DNA of 64,000 nt from an uncultured Clostridia bacterium (lineage in GTDB: Bacteria; Bacillota; Clostridia; TANB77; CAG-508). This document shows positions 56,701 to 64,000 of this stretch, one piece after another. The stretch covers positions 62,001 through 126,000 of the forward strand of contig CAKOVI010000003.1 of assembly GCA_934121905.1 (NCBI GenBank), written 5' to 3'. Both the position numbers and the translations under genes were made by a program. The notes beneath the pieces are model-generated. The model had not been told where the DNA came from, ran no database searches, and saw only the letters and a program-made list of their open reading frames with translations. The stretch's first letter is position 1. Each line of letters begins with the position of its first letter.

Positions 56701-57336
56701 TTATTTTGCCATTAAGATTGCTCCATTAATTCCTGGATTTAACAATTTCACAAAGTTTGTTGCATCTTGCTTAGTTCCAACGACACTTCCATAATGAATT
56801 GGAACAGCTACTTTAGGTTTTATTTCATTTATTAATTCTGCCGCTTCTCTAAAGTCCATAGTATAAGTTCCACCAACAGGAACAAAAGCAACATCACATT
56901 TTACTTTTTTATTTTCCTCTGTGATGTCTGTATCTCCTGCTATATAATATCTAATACCCTTTATTTCTATGATGTATCCTACCCATTCATTTTCTTTTGG
57001 ATGAAATGTTTTATTCACATTATATGCTGGTATTGTCTCAAATTTTATACCTTGAACTGTATATTTTTTATTTGGCTCTACTGTAATAATAGTGCTTCTG
57101 TTTATTCCTTTTCTTAATAATTTTGTTAATAATTCTTCTGGGATTATAATTGTTGTTTTTTCATTTATAATTTTGTCTATATCTTCTTCTGAATAGTGGT
57201 CATAATGGTCATGGGTTATAAATATTATATCTGCATCATTATAGTTTTGATTTATCTTAAATGGGTCTATATAAATTATTTTTTCTTTAGTTATCTTTAT
57301 ACTACTATGGTATAAAACTTCTATATTTTCTAACAT
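56701..57336 (-). CDS. Metallo-beta-lactamase fold hydrolase (UlaG-like)
   Basis: 211 residues. Metal site IFITHDHYDHYSEEDI (H-x-H-x-D-H), YYIAGDTDIT for the second shell and VPIHYGSVVGT as the final His. Related to the UlaG/YtkL-type predicted metal-dependent hydrolases; substrate unknown. AGGAGA before ATG. Confidence 0.88.
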   Translation of the reverse strand: MLENIEVLYHSSIKITKEKIIYIDPFKINQNYNDADIIFITHDHYDHYSEEDIDKIINEKTTIIIPEELLTKLLRKGINRSTIITVEPNKKYTVQGIKFETIPAYNVNKTFHPKENEWVGYIIEIKGIRYYIAGDTDITEENKKVKCDVAFVPVGGTYTMDFREAAELINEIKPKVAVPIHYGSVVGTKQDATNFVKLLNPGINGAILMAK

Positions 57337-57479
57337 CTATTTTCTCCTAGTTATACTATTTTTTATTTACGCCTTTCTATTTGTTTGTATTTTATAATAT
57401 TTACATTTAATTTTTTTTATTTTCCATCTAAGTTAATCTTCCTCAATCATTACATCTATTTTCTCTTTTTAATATAAAT

Positions 57480-57604
57480 TTATTCTGGTAATTTGTCATA
57501 TTCTTCATCCGTTACTTTTTCGTACCACTCATTTGAAGTTTTTTCTTCTAGTACTTCGACTGTACTTCATCTCCATATACTTCTTTCCATAAGTTTATTT
57601 CCAA
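57480..57604 (-). pseudogene. Short degraded coding remnant downstream of tRNA-Thr
   Basis: On the minus strand two short frames look protein-like: LWKEVYGDEV, then in a different phase VEVLEEKTSNEWYEKVTDEEYDKLPE and a stop at 57480. There is no ribosome binding site or start codon in good context. Joining them needs a shift that does not involve CGG. The rest of 57337-57479 shows nothing I can name. Confidence 0.35.
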
Positions 57605-57680
57605 TGGAGCCACTAAGCAGAATCGAACTGCTGGCCTACGGGTTACGAATCCGTCGCTCTACCAACTGAGCTATAGTGGC
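57605..57680 (-). tRNA. tRNA-Thr (anticodon CGT)
   Basis: Minus strand: acceptor GCCACTA with TAGTGGC, D-arm GCTCAGTTGGTAGAGC, anticodon loop TTCGTAA (anticodon CGT), T-loop GTTCGATTC, encoded CCA. The last anticodon-stem pair is A-C mismatched. Reads ACG. Confidence 0.88.
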
Positions 57681-57718
57681 ATAAATGTTAGTGAAACTAA
57701 CATTTCACCAACTCAAAA

Positions 57719-58474
57719 TTATTTATTTTCATTATTTTTATTAACAACAGTAGTTGTAGATTTAACAATCTGAACACTTTCCCCTACATTTAACCCATAA
57801 GTTACTTCAACATAATAATCATCAGATATTCCTGTTTTTATATAAACCTGTTTTGCAGTACCATCATCTTGAACAACATCAACATATTCTTTTCCCTCCG
57901 CATCTTTTTGGATAGCCTCAACCGGAAGTCCAACAACGTTTTCAGCTTTCTCAATAATAACAGTACAATTTGCTTGCATATTTTCCTCAAGTCTTTCATC
58001 TGGATTAGTTATTTTTACGGTTAATGTTGATTTATTATTAATATCTTTATTTATTTTTATTACTTGTCCTGTATAACTAAGTGTATCTTCTCCATTTTTT
58101 ATTGAAATTTCTACACCTTGACCAACTTTTGCTTTTTCCAAATTTTTATCTTCAATTGACAATACAATTTGATAAATTTTTTCTATTCCTTCTGTATTAT
58201 CTTCTCGAACCACTTCATCCTCACTATTATCTGTTTGATTTTCTTGGGCTATATCACTATTTTCTTCGTCTTGTTCTTTATATTCAACATTTCCTGTTCC
58301 TGTTAAAGTGTTTTTTATTGTAACGGTTGATGCTTTCATCTCGATTATACTTGTTGTTGTAACCGTACTCTCTCCTATGTTTTTTGTCTTTTGACTCACA
58401 ACAATACTATATCCTAATGATATTGTCAAAGCTATTCCCATTATTAATATAATTATCCAAGATTTATCTTTCAT
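57719..58474 (-). CDS. HlyD/RND-type efflux adaptor protein
   Basis: 251 residues: N-terminal membrane helix (WIIILIMGIALTISLGYSIV), a beta-barrel/lipoyl-like region (SIEDKNLEKAKVGQGVEISI, YTGQVIKINKDINNKSTLTV) and the C-terminal GLPVEAIQKDAEGKEYVDVV of membrane-fusion adaptors. No transporter gene lies beside it, and the central acidic linker is longer than usual. AGAGGCG before ATG. Confidence 0.7.
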   Translation of the reverse strand: MKDKSWIIILIMGIALTISLGYSIVVSQKTKNIGESTVTTTSIIEMKASTVTIKNTLTGTGNVEYKEQDEENSDIAQENQTDNSEDEVVREDNTEGIEKIYQIVLSIEDKNLEKAKVGQGVEISIKNGEDTLSYTGQVIKINKDINNKSTLTVKITNPDERLEENMQANCTVIIEKAENVVGLPVEAIQKDAEGKEYVDVVQDDGTAKQVYIKTGISDDYYVEVTYGLNVGESVQIVKSTTTVVNKNNENK

Positions 58475-58632
58475 TCAATCGCCTCTTTATTAAAACTTCC
58501 CTTATTATAAATTAAATTTCCCAAAATTACAACCTTTTTTCAATTTTTATTGATGAAATCTCAAATTTGTAGTATTATATTAAATAGATTTAAAGAGATT
58601 TTTAAATATCATACAAAGAAAGGAATAACCTT

Positions 58633-59106
58633 ATGAAAACATTAAATTTAATTTCAAACTCAAGTAATGAAACAATGAACATAGCCAAAAGTCTTGCTTA
58701 TCACCTATCAATCGGTGATACTGTAGTCCTAACAGGTGAACTCGGTTCTGGTAAAACCAAATTTACAGAAGGATTTTTAAGTTTCTTTGGATTAGAAGAA
58801 GAAATATCTAGTCCAACTTTTAACATTGTAAATGAATATACATCTCACTCTACAAATATATATCATTTTGATGTTTATAGATTATCTGATACTGAAGAGT
58901 TTTATGCAATTGGTGGAGAAGAATATTTTGAAAAAGGTATTTGTTTGATAGAATGGGGCGAATTAATAGAAGATGCCTTGCCTTTTGAATATATTCATAT
59001 TTCGTTTGAAAAATCTGACACTGAGCCAGATATGCGTTTATTAAAAATTGAGGCTTTAGGTGAAAAATATGAAAAAATTTTAGACAAATTAAAGGAGGAA
59101 ATTTAA
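58633..59106 (+). CDS. tsaE: tRNA threonylcarbamoyladenosine biosynthesis ATPase TsaE
   Basis: 157 residues. Walker A LTGELGSGKTKFTEGFL, then SSPTFNIVNEY and the IYHFDVYRL/LIEWGE motifs of the YjeE family. With TsaB and TsaD it makes the t6A37 modification. AAAGGA before ATG. Followed one base later by tsaB. Confidence 0.95.
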   Translation: MKTLNLISNSSNETMNIAKSLAYHLSIGDTVVLTGELGSGKTKFTEGFLSFFGLEEEISSPTFNIVNEYTSHSTNIYHFDVYRLSDTEEFYAIGGEEYFEKGICLIEWGELIEDALPFEYIHISFEKSDTEPDMRLLKIEALGEKYEKILDKLKEEI

Positions 59107-59107
59107 G

Positions 59108-59812
59108 TTGAAAATTTTAAGTATAACAACATCTAGTAAAATTTGTGGAGTAGCTATTTTAGAAGATTTATCAATTATTAAAGAAATAAATTTAGATAAT
59201 GGATTAACTCATTCAGAATCGTTAATGCCTCTTATTAAACAAGTATTTGACGAAACTAACTTAACACTTTCAGACATAGATTTATTAGTAGCAGATATCG
59301 GTCCTGGTTCATTTACAGGTATTCGTATTGGAATTGCAACTATTAAGGCTTTTGCAGATAGTTTAGGAATTAAATCTATTGGTGTAAGTTCACTTGATAG
59401 CCTTACATATAATTGTCAAAATGGAGGCGTTATATGTTCTCTAATTGATGCTAAGAAAAATAATGTTTATTGCGAAATGTTTGAAAATATTTTAAATTCA
59501 GCATTTAGTCACATCATAAGAAGAAATGCTTCTTTTGAAAATATTGAAGACTTACTTTTAGAAATAAACAATATAAATCCAAATTATACTATTACATTTG
59601 TTGGAGATGGAGCTGTTAATTATAAAGATATTATCCTAAAGTATTTACCATCTGCTAATTTTGTAGAAAATAACGTTTTGTCCGCTTCTAAAGTAGGTTT
59701 TGCAGGGTTTTACAATTATACAACTAATAATATACAAGAAGCTATGCCTCTATATCTTAGAAAATCTGAAGCAGAAAAAAAGATGGAGGAAAAATTAAAT
59801 GAATCAAAATAA
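59108..59812 (+). CDS. tsaB: TsaB, t6A biosynthesis
   Basis: 234 residues, inactive ASKHA paralogue that scaffolds TsaD. N-terminal MKILSITTSSKICGVAILED, HSESLMPLIKQV and ADIGPGSFTGIRIGIATIKAFAD-type signature. Starts with TTG after AAGGAGG. Its end overlaps rimI by 14 bases. tsaD is not in the window. Confidence 0.95.
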   Translation: MKILSITTSSKICGVAILEDLSIIKEINLDNGLTHSESLMPLIKQVFDETNLTLSDIDLLVADIGPGSFTGIRIGIATIKAFADSLGIKSIGVSSLDSLTYNCQNGGVICSLIDAKKNNVYCEMFENILNSAFSHIIRRNASFENIEDLLLEINNINPNYTITFVGDGAVNYKDIILKYLPSANFVENNVLSASKVGFAGFYNYTTNNIQEAMPLYLRKSEAEKKMEEKLNESK

Positions 59813-60243
59813 TTTTGAAATAGATTATATGTGTGTTAATGATTTAGAACATATAAAAGACATTTTGGAAAGTGATTTTGATGATTTTTGGAACTATAAT
59901 GTTTTTAAAAGTGAACTCGAAAATTCAAATTCCACATATTTTGTAGCAAAATCATCTAATGACGAAATCGTTGGATTTGCTGGTGTTTTGGTGGTATTGG
60001 ATGAAGCTGATATAACCAATATTGTTGTAAAAAAAGATTTTAGAGGTAAACGGAATTTCCGATTTACTTATGGAAAAATTGATTAATTTTTGTTTTGAAA
60101 ATAATATAATAAAAATTAATTTGGAAGTTAGTTCCATAAATGATGTTGCCATTAAACTCTATAAGAAATGGGGATTTAAACAGGTTGGATGTCGAAAAAA
60201 TTATTATAGTAATAGTGATGGGTTGTTGTTTTCAAAATTTTGA
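59799..60243 (+). CDS. rimI: Ribosomal-protein-alanine acetyltransferase RimI-like, split by a +1 shift at CGG
   Basis: GNAT N-acetyltransferase following tsaE-tsaB, the classic place for rimI. Frame one from ATG 59799 (after GGAGG) runs through ITNIVVKKDFRGK to CGG at 60051-60053 and would stop eleven codons later. Skipping the C gives FRGKGISDLLMEKLINFCF, which is precisely the acetyl-CoA pyrophosphate loop (R-G-x-G), and then LEVSSINDVAIKLYKKWGFK and a stop at 60243. Corrected length 147 residues, normal. The active-site loop spans the junction, so neither frame alone would work. A REP cluster follows directly. Confidence 0.88.
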
Positions 60244-60343
60244 CACATTTGGACCGGTTCTTTTTGTGCCATTGCAATTGGTGCCGTCCTTTTTTTGGAA
60301 AAATCACCAAAAAAGGACGGCTTCTTTTTGCACCATGGCACCT
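60244..60343. repeat. REP cluster between convergent rimI and SDR genes
   Basis: Arm CATTTGGACCGGTTCTTTTT, then GGTGCCGTCCTTTTTTTGG facing CCAAAAAAGGACGGCTTC. No gene here; the hairpins may terminate both transcripts. Confidence 0.85.
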
Positions 60344-61097
60344 ACTTTTTCTTTTCTTGCATATGATAACAAACCTTTGCAACAATAAAATTCGGAGTAA
60401 TTTTAGCCATAAATTTAGCGCATTTTATCATAAAACCAGGAACAATATTAAACTTTCCCTTCAAAAAATTTTTAACAGCATATTTTGCAACATATTCGCT
60501 AGATTTAGAACTCAAATTAAATTTAACACCTGCAACATTGTTAAAATTAGTATTTACAGGTCCTGGTTGCAATACACTGATTTTTACTTTAGATTTCTTT
60601 TTATTTAGCTCTTCCCTTATTCCCTCTGATAATCTTAAAACATATGCTTTTGATGAATAATATGCACACATAAGTGGTCCTGGCATACTTCCTGCAATTG
60701 AAGATACATTTAAAATTTTTCCGCTATTTTTTTCTACCATATCTTTTAAATATAATTTAGTTAAAATATGTACAGCAATTATATTTGTTTTTATTAAATT
60801 CAATTCTTTCTGCAAATCTGTTTTATTAAATTCTCCAAATACCCCGAAACCTGCATTGTTTACTAATATATCTATATCTTTGTTTTCTTCATATAGACTT
60901 ATGCAATTTTCTTCTTCTGACAAATCTTTGACAACAATTTTTACATTTACATTATATTTTACTTCTAATTCTGTTTTTAGTTCATTCAATCTTTTTTCAT
61001 CTCTTGCAACAACTATTAAATCATAGTGTCTTTCAGCGAATTCTCTTGCCATATCTCTTCCAATTCCAGAAGATGCTCCTGTTATTAATACTTTCAT
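60342..61097 (-). CDS. Short-chain dehydrogenase/reductase
   Basis: 251 residues. NAD(P)-binding TGASSGIGRDMAREF (residues 6-20), NNAGFGVFGEF, catalytic Ser in LNVSSIAGSM and YSSKAY (Y-x3-K). DltE/YqjQ-like ketoreductase subgroup; substrate unknown. Start at complement 61095-61097 after AAAAGGAG. Last gene of the minus-strand cluster. Confidence 0.88.
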   Translation of the reverse strand: MKVLITGASSGIGRDMAREFAERHYDLIVVARDEKRLNELKTELEVKYNVNVKIVVKDLSEEENCISLYEENKDIDILVNNAGFGVFGEFNKTDLQKELNLIKTNIIAVHILTKLYLKDMVEKNSGKILNVSSIAGSMPGPLMCAYYSSKAYVLRLSEGIREELNKKKSKVKISVLQPGPVNTNFNNVAGVKFNLSSKSSEYVAKYAVKNFLKGKFNIVPGFMIKCAKFMAKITPNFIVAKVCYHMQEKKK

Positions 61098-61115
61098 TTT
61101 CTTTCTCCTTTTGCA

Positions 61116-61140
61116 TTGCACAATTTGGACTGTTGTTTTT
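61116..61140. repeat. Degenerate REP arm
   Basis: GCACAATTTGGACTGTTGTTTTTTT resembles GCACATTTGGACCGGTTCTTTTT with several changes; between the SDR and transketolase genes. Confidence 0.35.
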
Positions 61141-61947
61141 TTATAACTCCCTCATAGCAATTTCATATTGTTCTTGATTTGGTGCTTTTCCATGCCAACC
61201 TACTTGATTTTCCATAAAAGAAACCCCTTTTCCCTTAACGGTTTTAGCAATAATACAAGTAGGTTTACCTTTTGTATTTCTAGCTATTTTAAAGGCATTT
61301 TTTATTTCTTGAATATTATGTCCATCAATACAAATAACATTAAACCCAAAACTTTCAAATTTTTTATCTATTGGATATGAACTCATAACTTCTTCTATTG
61401 TTCCATCAATTTGAAGATTGTTGTTGTCTACTATTACACACAAATTATCTAGTTTGTATTTATTTGATGCCATTGCAGCTTCCCAAACTTGACCTTCTTC
61501 TATTTCGCCATCTCCTAAGATACAATAAACTCTATAATTTTTATTATCCAATTTTCCACTTATTGCTATACCATTAGAAACAGATAAACCTTGTCCAAGT
61601 GATCCTGAACTCATATCTACACCAGGTACATCATTCATATTTGGATGACCTTGTAGCTTGCTATTTATGTTTCTAAATCCTTTTAAGTCTTCTTTTTCAA
61701 AATATCCTCTTTCTGCTAATGCTCCATATAGTGCTGGTGAACAGTGTCCTTTTGACAATATTAGTCTATCTCTATCTTCCCATGTTGGATTTTTTTCGTT
61801 TATGTTTAACTCATCAAAATATAGTACTGCCATTATATCTGCAATAGATAGTGATCCTCCTGGATGACCAGAACTTGCTCTATATACCTGTTCTACAATA
61901 TCCTTTCTTATTTCTCTTGCTTTATTTTCAATTTCTTTATTATCCAT
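61141..61947 (-). CDS. Transketolase, N-terminal (ThDP-binding) subunit
   Basis: 268 residues: VYRASSGHPGGSLSIADIMA, SKGHCSPALYGALAERGYF and the ThDP motif ILGDGEIEEGQVWEA...DNNN are intact. This is the first half of a split transketolase; the C-terminal pyrimidine-binding partner, normally adjacent, is not found on either side in this window. Its position in a polysaccharide-type cluster suggests a sugar-phosphate biosynthesis role rather than the central pentose phosphate pathway. AAAGGA before ATG. Confidence 0.9.
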   Translation of the reverse strand: MDNKEIENKAREIRKDIVEQVYRASSGHPGGSLSIADIMAVLYFDELNINEKNPTWEDRDRLILSKGHCSPALYGALAERGYFEKEDLKGFRNINSKLQGHPNMNDVPGVDMSSGSLGQGLSVSNGIAISGKLDNKNYRVYCILGDGEIEEGQVWEAAMASNKYKLDNLCVIVDNNNLQIDGTIEEVMSSYPIDKKFESFGFNVICIDGHNIQEIKNAFKIARNTKGKPTCIIAKTVKGKGVSFMENQVGWHGKAPNQEQYEIAMREL

Positions 61948-62007
61948 TTTTCAATTCCTTTCGAGAGATTTTTTATTATGCCCATTTCTTCTTGCTATAC
62001 TTTTTAT

Positions 62008-62694
62008 TTACAAAATATCTATTTTTTGTATTTTTTTATAGTCTTCCGGAATCCCGATATCTATAAATTCTCCTTCATATATGAATAGACCAATCTTATC
62101 TTTAGATACATATTTATTTAAATAGTCTATTTCTATTGAAAAGCTTTTTTTATTTATTTTGTTTTTGAATATATTCTTGTTTATTATATATATTCCTGTA
62201 TTCATATACCCTTTTTTTACATATTTCTTTTCTTCAAATTTTATAATTCTATCTTTTTTAAATTTGACTACTCCAAACCTGTCAAAATCATTCATCTCTT
62301 TAATTGCTATTGTCATTAAAGCTTCTAAACTTTCATGTTTTTTATACATTTCATTTAAATCTACTCTTGCTAATACATCTCCGTTCATTACAATGATATT
62401 TTCTTCTTTGCATTTTTCTAGTGCTTTTTTTATTGCTCCTCCTGTACCTAATGGCTCATCTTCTTCTGAATATTTTAATTCTATTTTTCCGTATTTATTT
62501 CCGAAATATTTTTTTATATATTCTTTTTTATATCCTACTGCTAAAATTACTTTATCTATATCAAATGTGTTTAGCCATTGTAATGTGGTTTCTAAAAAAG
62601 GCTTTCCTTTTACTTTTGCCATTGTTTTTGGAATTTTTTTTATTATACTTTGTAATCTATTCCCTTTTCCCCCACTTAAAATTATTGCTTCCAT
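62008..62694 (-). CDS. Sugar-phosphate nucleotidyltransferase (HddC/GalU-like)
   Basis: 228 residues: MEAIILSGGKGNRLQSIIKK (the G-G-x-G-x-R-L nucleotide loop), KPFLETTLQWL, EPLGTGGAIKKAL, VMNGDVLARVDLNEM and FIDIGIPEDYKK. Closest in pattern to D-glycero-D-manno-heptose-1-phosphate guanylyltransferases, although other NDP-sugar synthases share these motifs. Overlaps the end of the glycosyltransferase gene upstream by 13 bases. Confidence 0.88.
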   Translation of the reverse strand: MEAIILSGGKGNRLQSIIKKIPKTMAKVKGKPFLETTLQWLNTFDIDKVILAVGYKKEYIKKYFGNKYGKIELKYSEEDEPLGTGGAIKKALEKCKEENIIVMNGDVLARVDLNEMYKKHESLEALMTIAIKEMNDFDRFGVVKFKKDRIIKFEEKKYVKKGYMNTGIYIINKNIFKNKINKKSFSIEIDYLNKYVSKDKIGLFIYEGEFIDIGIPEDYKKIQKIDIL

Positions 62695-63569
62695 CTTTCC
62701 TTCTTTCTTTTCTTATTATCGCTTTTAAGAATTCCTACTATTTTCCCTTTTAAACTATAATAGTTATATCTTATCTTCTTCGCATTTATTGTTATAATTC
62801 CATATATAATACAAAAAATATTTTTACTAATTTTTATAATTAAATATAATATTGCTGGATATATTTTTTTATATTTTATAATGTGCTTATATGCCATACC
62901 TCCAAATCCAATCCCATAACTATATGCTCTTTTTATATTTTCCTCTTCTTTTTTATTTGGATGAAAGAAAAAGTTTTCTGCTATATATTGTAAATTGTAA
63001 TTTTTATATAATAATCTACAAACTAAGTCTGCTCCTTCTTCTGCTCCAAAATATGTTCCTACTCCTAAATTTTCGTCAAACATTTCTATTTCTTTAAATA
63101 TTTTTAATTTTATAAACATGCTTGTTTCAATTGTTGTTCTATATATATTACTTTTTTTTACTTTCCCACTACTTTTTTTAAAATATAGAATGTCCTTTTT
63201 ATTTTCTAAGTCTTTTACCTTTCCAAATAGTGCATCAATATTATTATTTATTGTGAATATTTCATTTACTTTTTTTAAGGTATCTTTTTCATATATACAG
63301 TCATCATCTGGAAAGTTTATAATTTCTCCCTTGGCTTTTTGAGCTCCATAGTTTCTCGCTTTTGATGCTCCTTTAAAATTAACTTTATAATGCTTTATTG
63401 TGAAAACCTGTTTATATTTTTTTACTATCTCTGTTAAACGATCATCTTGGTTTTGGTCAACTATTATAACTTCAAACTTTTTATAATTTTGCTGTTTTAT
63501 GGATTCTAATAATTTTTCTAATTCTTTTTCTCTACCTATAGTTGGTATTACAATGGAAAATGTTTTCAT
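62682..63569 (-). CDS. Glycosyltransferase family 2
   Basis: 295 residues: TFSIVIPTIGREKELEKLLE, EVIIVDQNQDD and the metal-binding INFPDDDCIYE (D-x-D type) of GT-A enzymes, with a C-terminal hydrophobic segment (AILYLIIKISKNIFCIIYGI) that likely binds the membrane. Builds a cell-surface polysaccharide from an NDP-sugar; sugar unknown. Its start overlaps the upstream glycosyltransferase stop by four bases (ATGA). Confidence 0.9.
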   Translation of the reverse strand: MKTFSIVIPTIGREKELEKLLESIKQQNYKKFEVIIVDQNQDDRLTEIVKKYKQVFTIKHYKVNFKGASKARNYGAQKAKGEIINFPDDDCIYEKDTLKKVNEIFTINNNIDALFGKVKDLENKKDILYFKKSSGKVKKSNIYRTTIETSMFIKLKIFKEIEMFDENLGVGTYFGAEEGADLVCRLLYKNYNLQYIAENFFFHPNKKEEENIKRAYSYGIGFGGMAYKHIIKYKKIYPAILYLIIKISKNIFCIIYGIITINAKKIRYNYYSLKGKIVGILKSDNKKRKKERWKQ

Positions 63570-64000
63570 TTACTAATTCCTTTAATAATTTCTTTCATTC
63601 TTTTTTTGAAATTTTCTTCATTAAAAATTTGAGCTTTTTTTCTGATTTCGTTGGCATCAAATTTTTCATATTTGCTTTCCATCTCAATTATCGCTTTTTT
63701 TAATGCTTCTTTTGTTTGTTCTTTTACTAATATTCCTGTTTTGTTTTCTTCTACTATTTCTGATGCTCCTCCTTTATAATATGCAATTATTGGTTTTCCA
63801 CAGGCTTCTGCTTCTGCCATTACCATTCCAAAATCTTCTTCTGCCATAAATACAAATGCTTTGCATTCTTCATAACACTTTTTTAGTTCCTCTATTTTTA
63901 GATCTTGTTTAAATGTAATATTTTTTTTGGCAATCTTTTTTATTTTATTTTTTTCTGGTCCTTTTCCTACAACTAACAACGGAATATTTAGCTCATTAAA
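63566..64000 (-). CDS. Glycosyltransferase family 4 (GT-B), C-terminal part
   Basis: The last 144 residues of a gene that enters from beyond base 64000. LLVVGKGPEKNKIKKIAKKN, EEDFGMVMAEAEACGKPIIAY (the E-x7-E donor-binding motif) and GGASEIVEENKTGILV are the GT4 C-terminal hallmarks. The frame stays open to the window end, so the start is outside. Confidence 0.9.
   Translation of the reverse strand, partial: FNELNIPLLVVGKGPEKNKIKKIAKKNITFKQDLKIEELKKCYEECKAFVFMAEEDFGMVMAEAEACGKPIIAYYKGGASEIVEENKTGILVKEQTKEALKKAIIEMESKYEKFDANEIRKKAQIFNEENFKKRMKEIIKGISK

Noticed and set aside
57480..57604. A fifth CGG-type frameshift in the remnant after tRNA-Thr
   Set aside because: The change of frame occurs at GTA-CAG-TCG without CGG and there is no start or ribosome binding site; kept only as a degraded remnant.

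Overview
The window is AT-rich DNA from an endospore-forming member of the Clostridia. Sporulation genes (spoVT, spoVM, spoIVA, gerW/ytfJ), the Firmicutes genes remA, glmS ribozyme, addA and ylmH, A/T-ending codons, strong AGGAGG ribosome binding sites and a Y1 transposase with its REP palindromes all fit an uncultured low-GC gut Clostridia lineage. The lineage is an inference; no rRNA gene is present.

Layout. 1-7.4 kb: end of a cyclodeaminase-like gene, U32 protein (tRNA/rRNA hydroxylation family), a large protein with faint RelA/SpoT resemblance, trmR, typA, a nucleotidyltransferase and a NUDIX hydrolase. 7.5-16.3 kb: addA, a patch of small unknown genes each with its own promoter and terminator (11.3-13.8 kb), uvrC and hpt. 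16.3-20.8 kb: glmS with its self-cleaving ribozyme, a REP-associated transposase flanked by its own REPs, and a methionine gamma-lyase family gene split by a +1 shift. 20.8-28.6 kb: rpoC and rpoB, with a structured intergenic region and a long rpoB leader. 28.7-34.9 kb: a pilin-like surface protein, spoVT, radical SAM protein, cytidylate-kinase-like protein, rpoZ, remA, tRNA-Glu, spoVM and a small membrane protein. 35-43 kb: nth (split), gerW, a DUF2953 gene, RNase P RNA, murD (split), recN and ylmH. 43-54.6 kb: second U32 protein, phosphoglycerate mutase, uridine-kinase-like protein, VWA surface protein, spoIVA and asnS. 54.6-64 kb: lysS, tRNA-Thr, adaptor protein, tsaE-tsaB-rimI (rimI split), then a minus-strand polysaccharide-type cluster running off the window end.

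The most striking observation concerns the codon CGG. Four conserved genes (methionine gamma-lyase family, nth, murD, rimI) are each interrupted by exactly one +1 frame change. At all four junctions the zero-frame codon is CGG, and skipping only its C yields GGA or GGT (Gly) and restores the family sequence. Reading by eye, I found no other in-frame CGG in the recognisable housekeeping genes; rpoB, rpoC and addA alone give about 3,650 codons without one. Zero-frame CGG otherwise occurs only in atypical or small unknown genes and in REP-derived sequence. This looks like a systematic CGG-dependent +1 frameshift (or a codon without a cognate tRNA) rather than random errors, and is the best candidate here for an undescribed system.

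A second genome-wide layer is the REP family (GGACCGGTTCTTTTTG and GGGGACGGTTC types). It has at least a dozen full or partial copies here: next to the transposase, in the glmS leader, inside addA, and acting as terminator-like hairpins.
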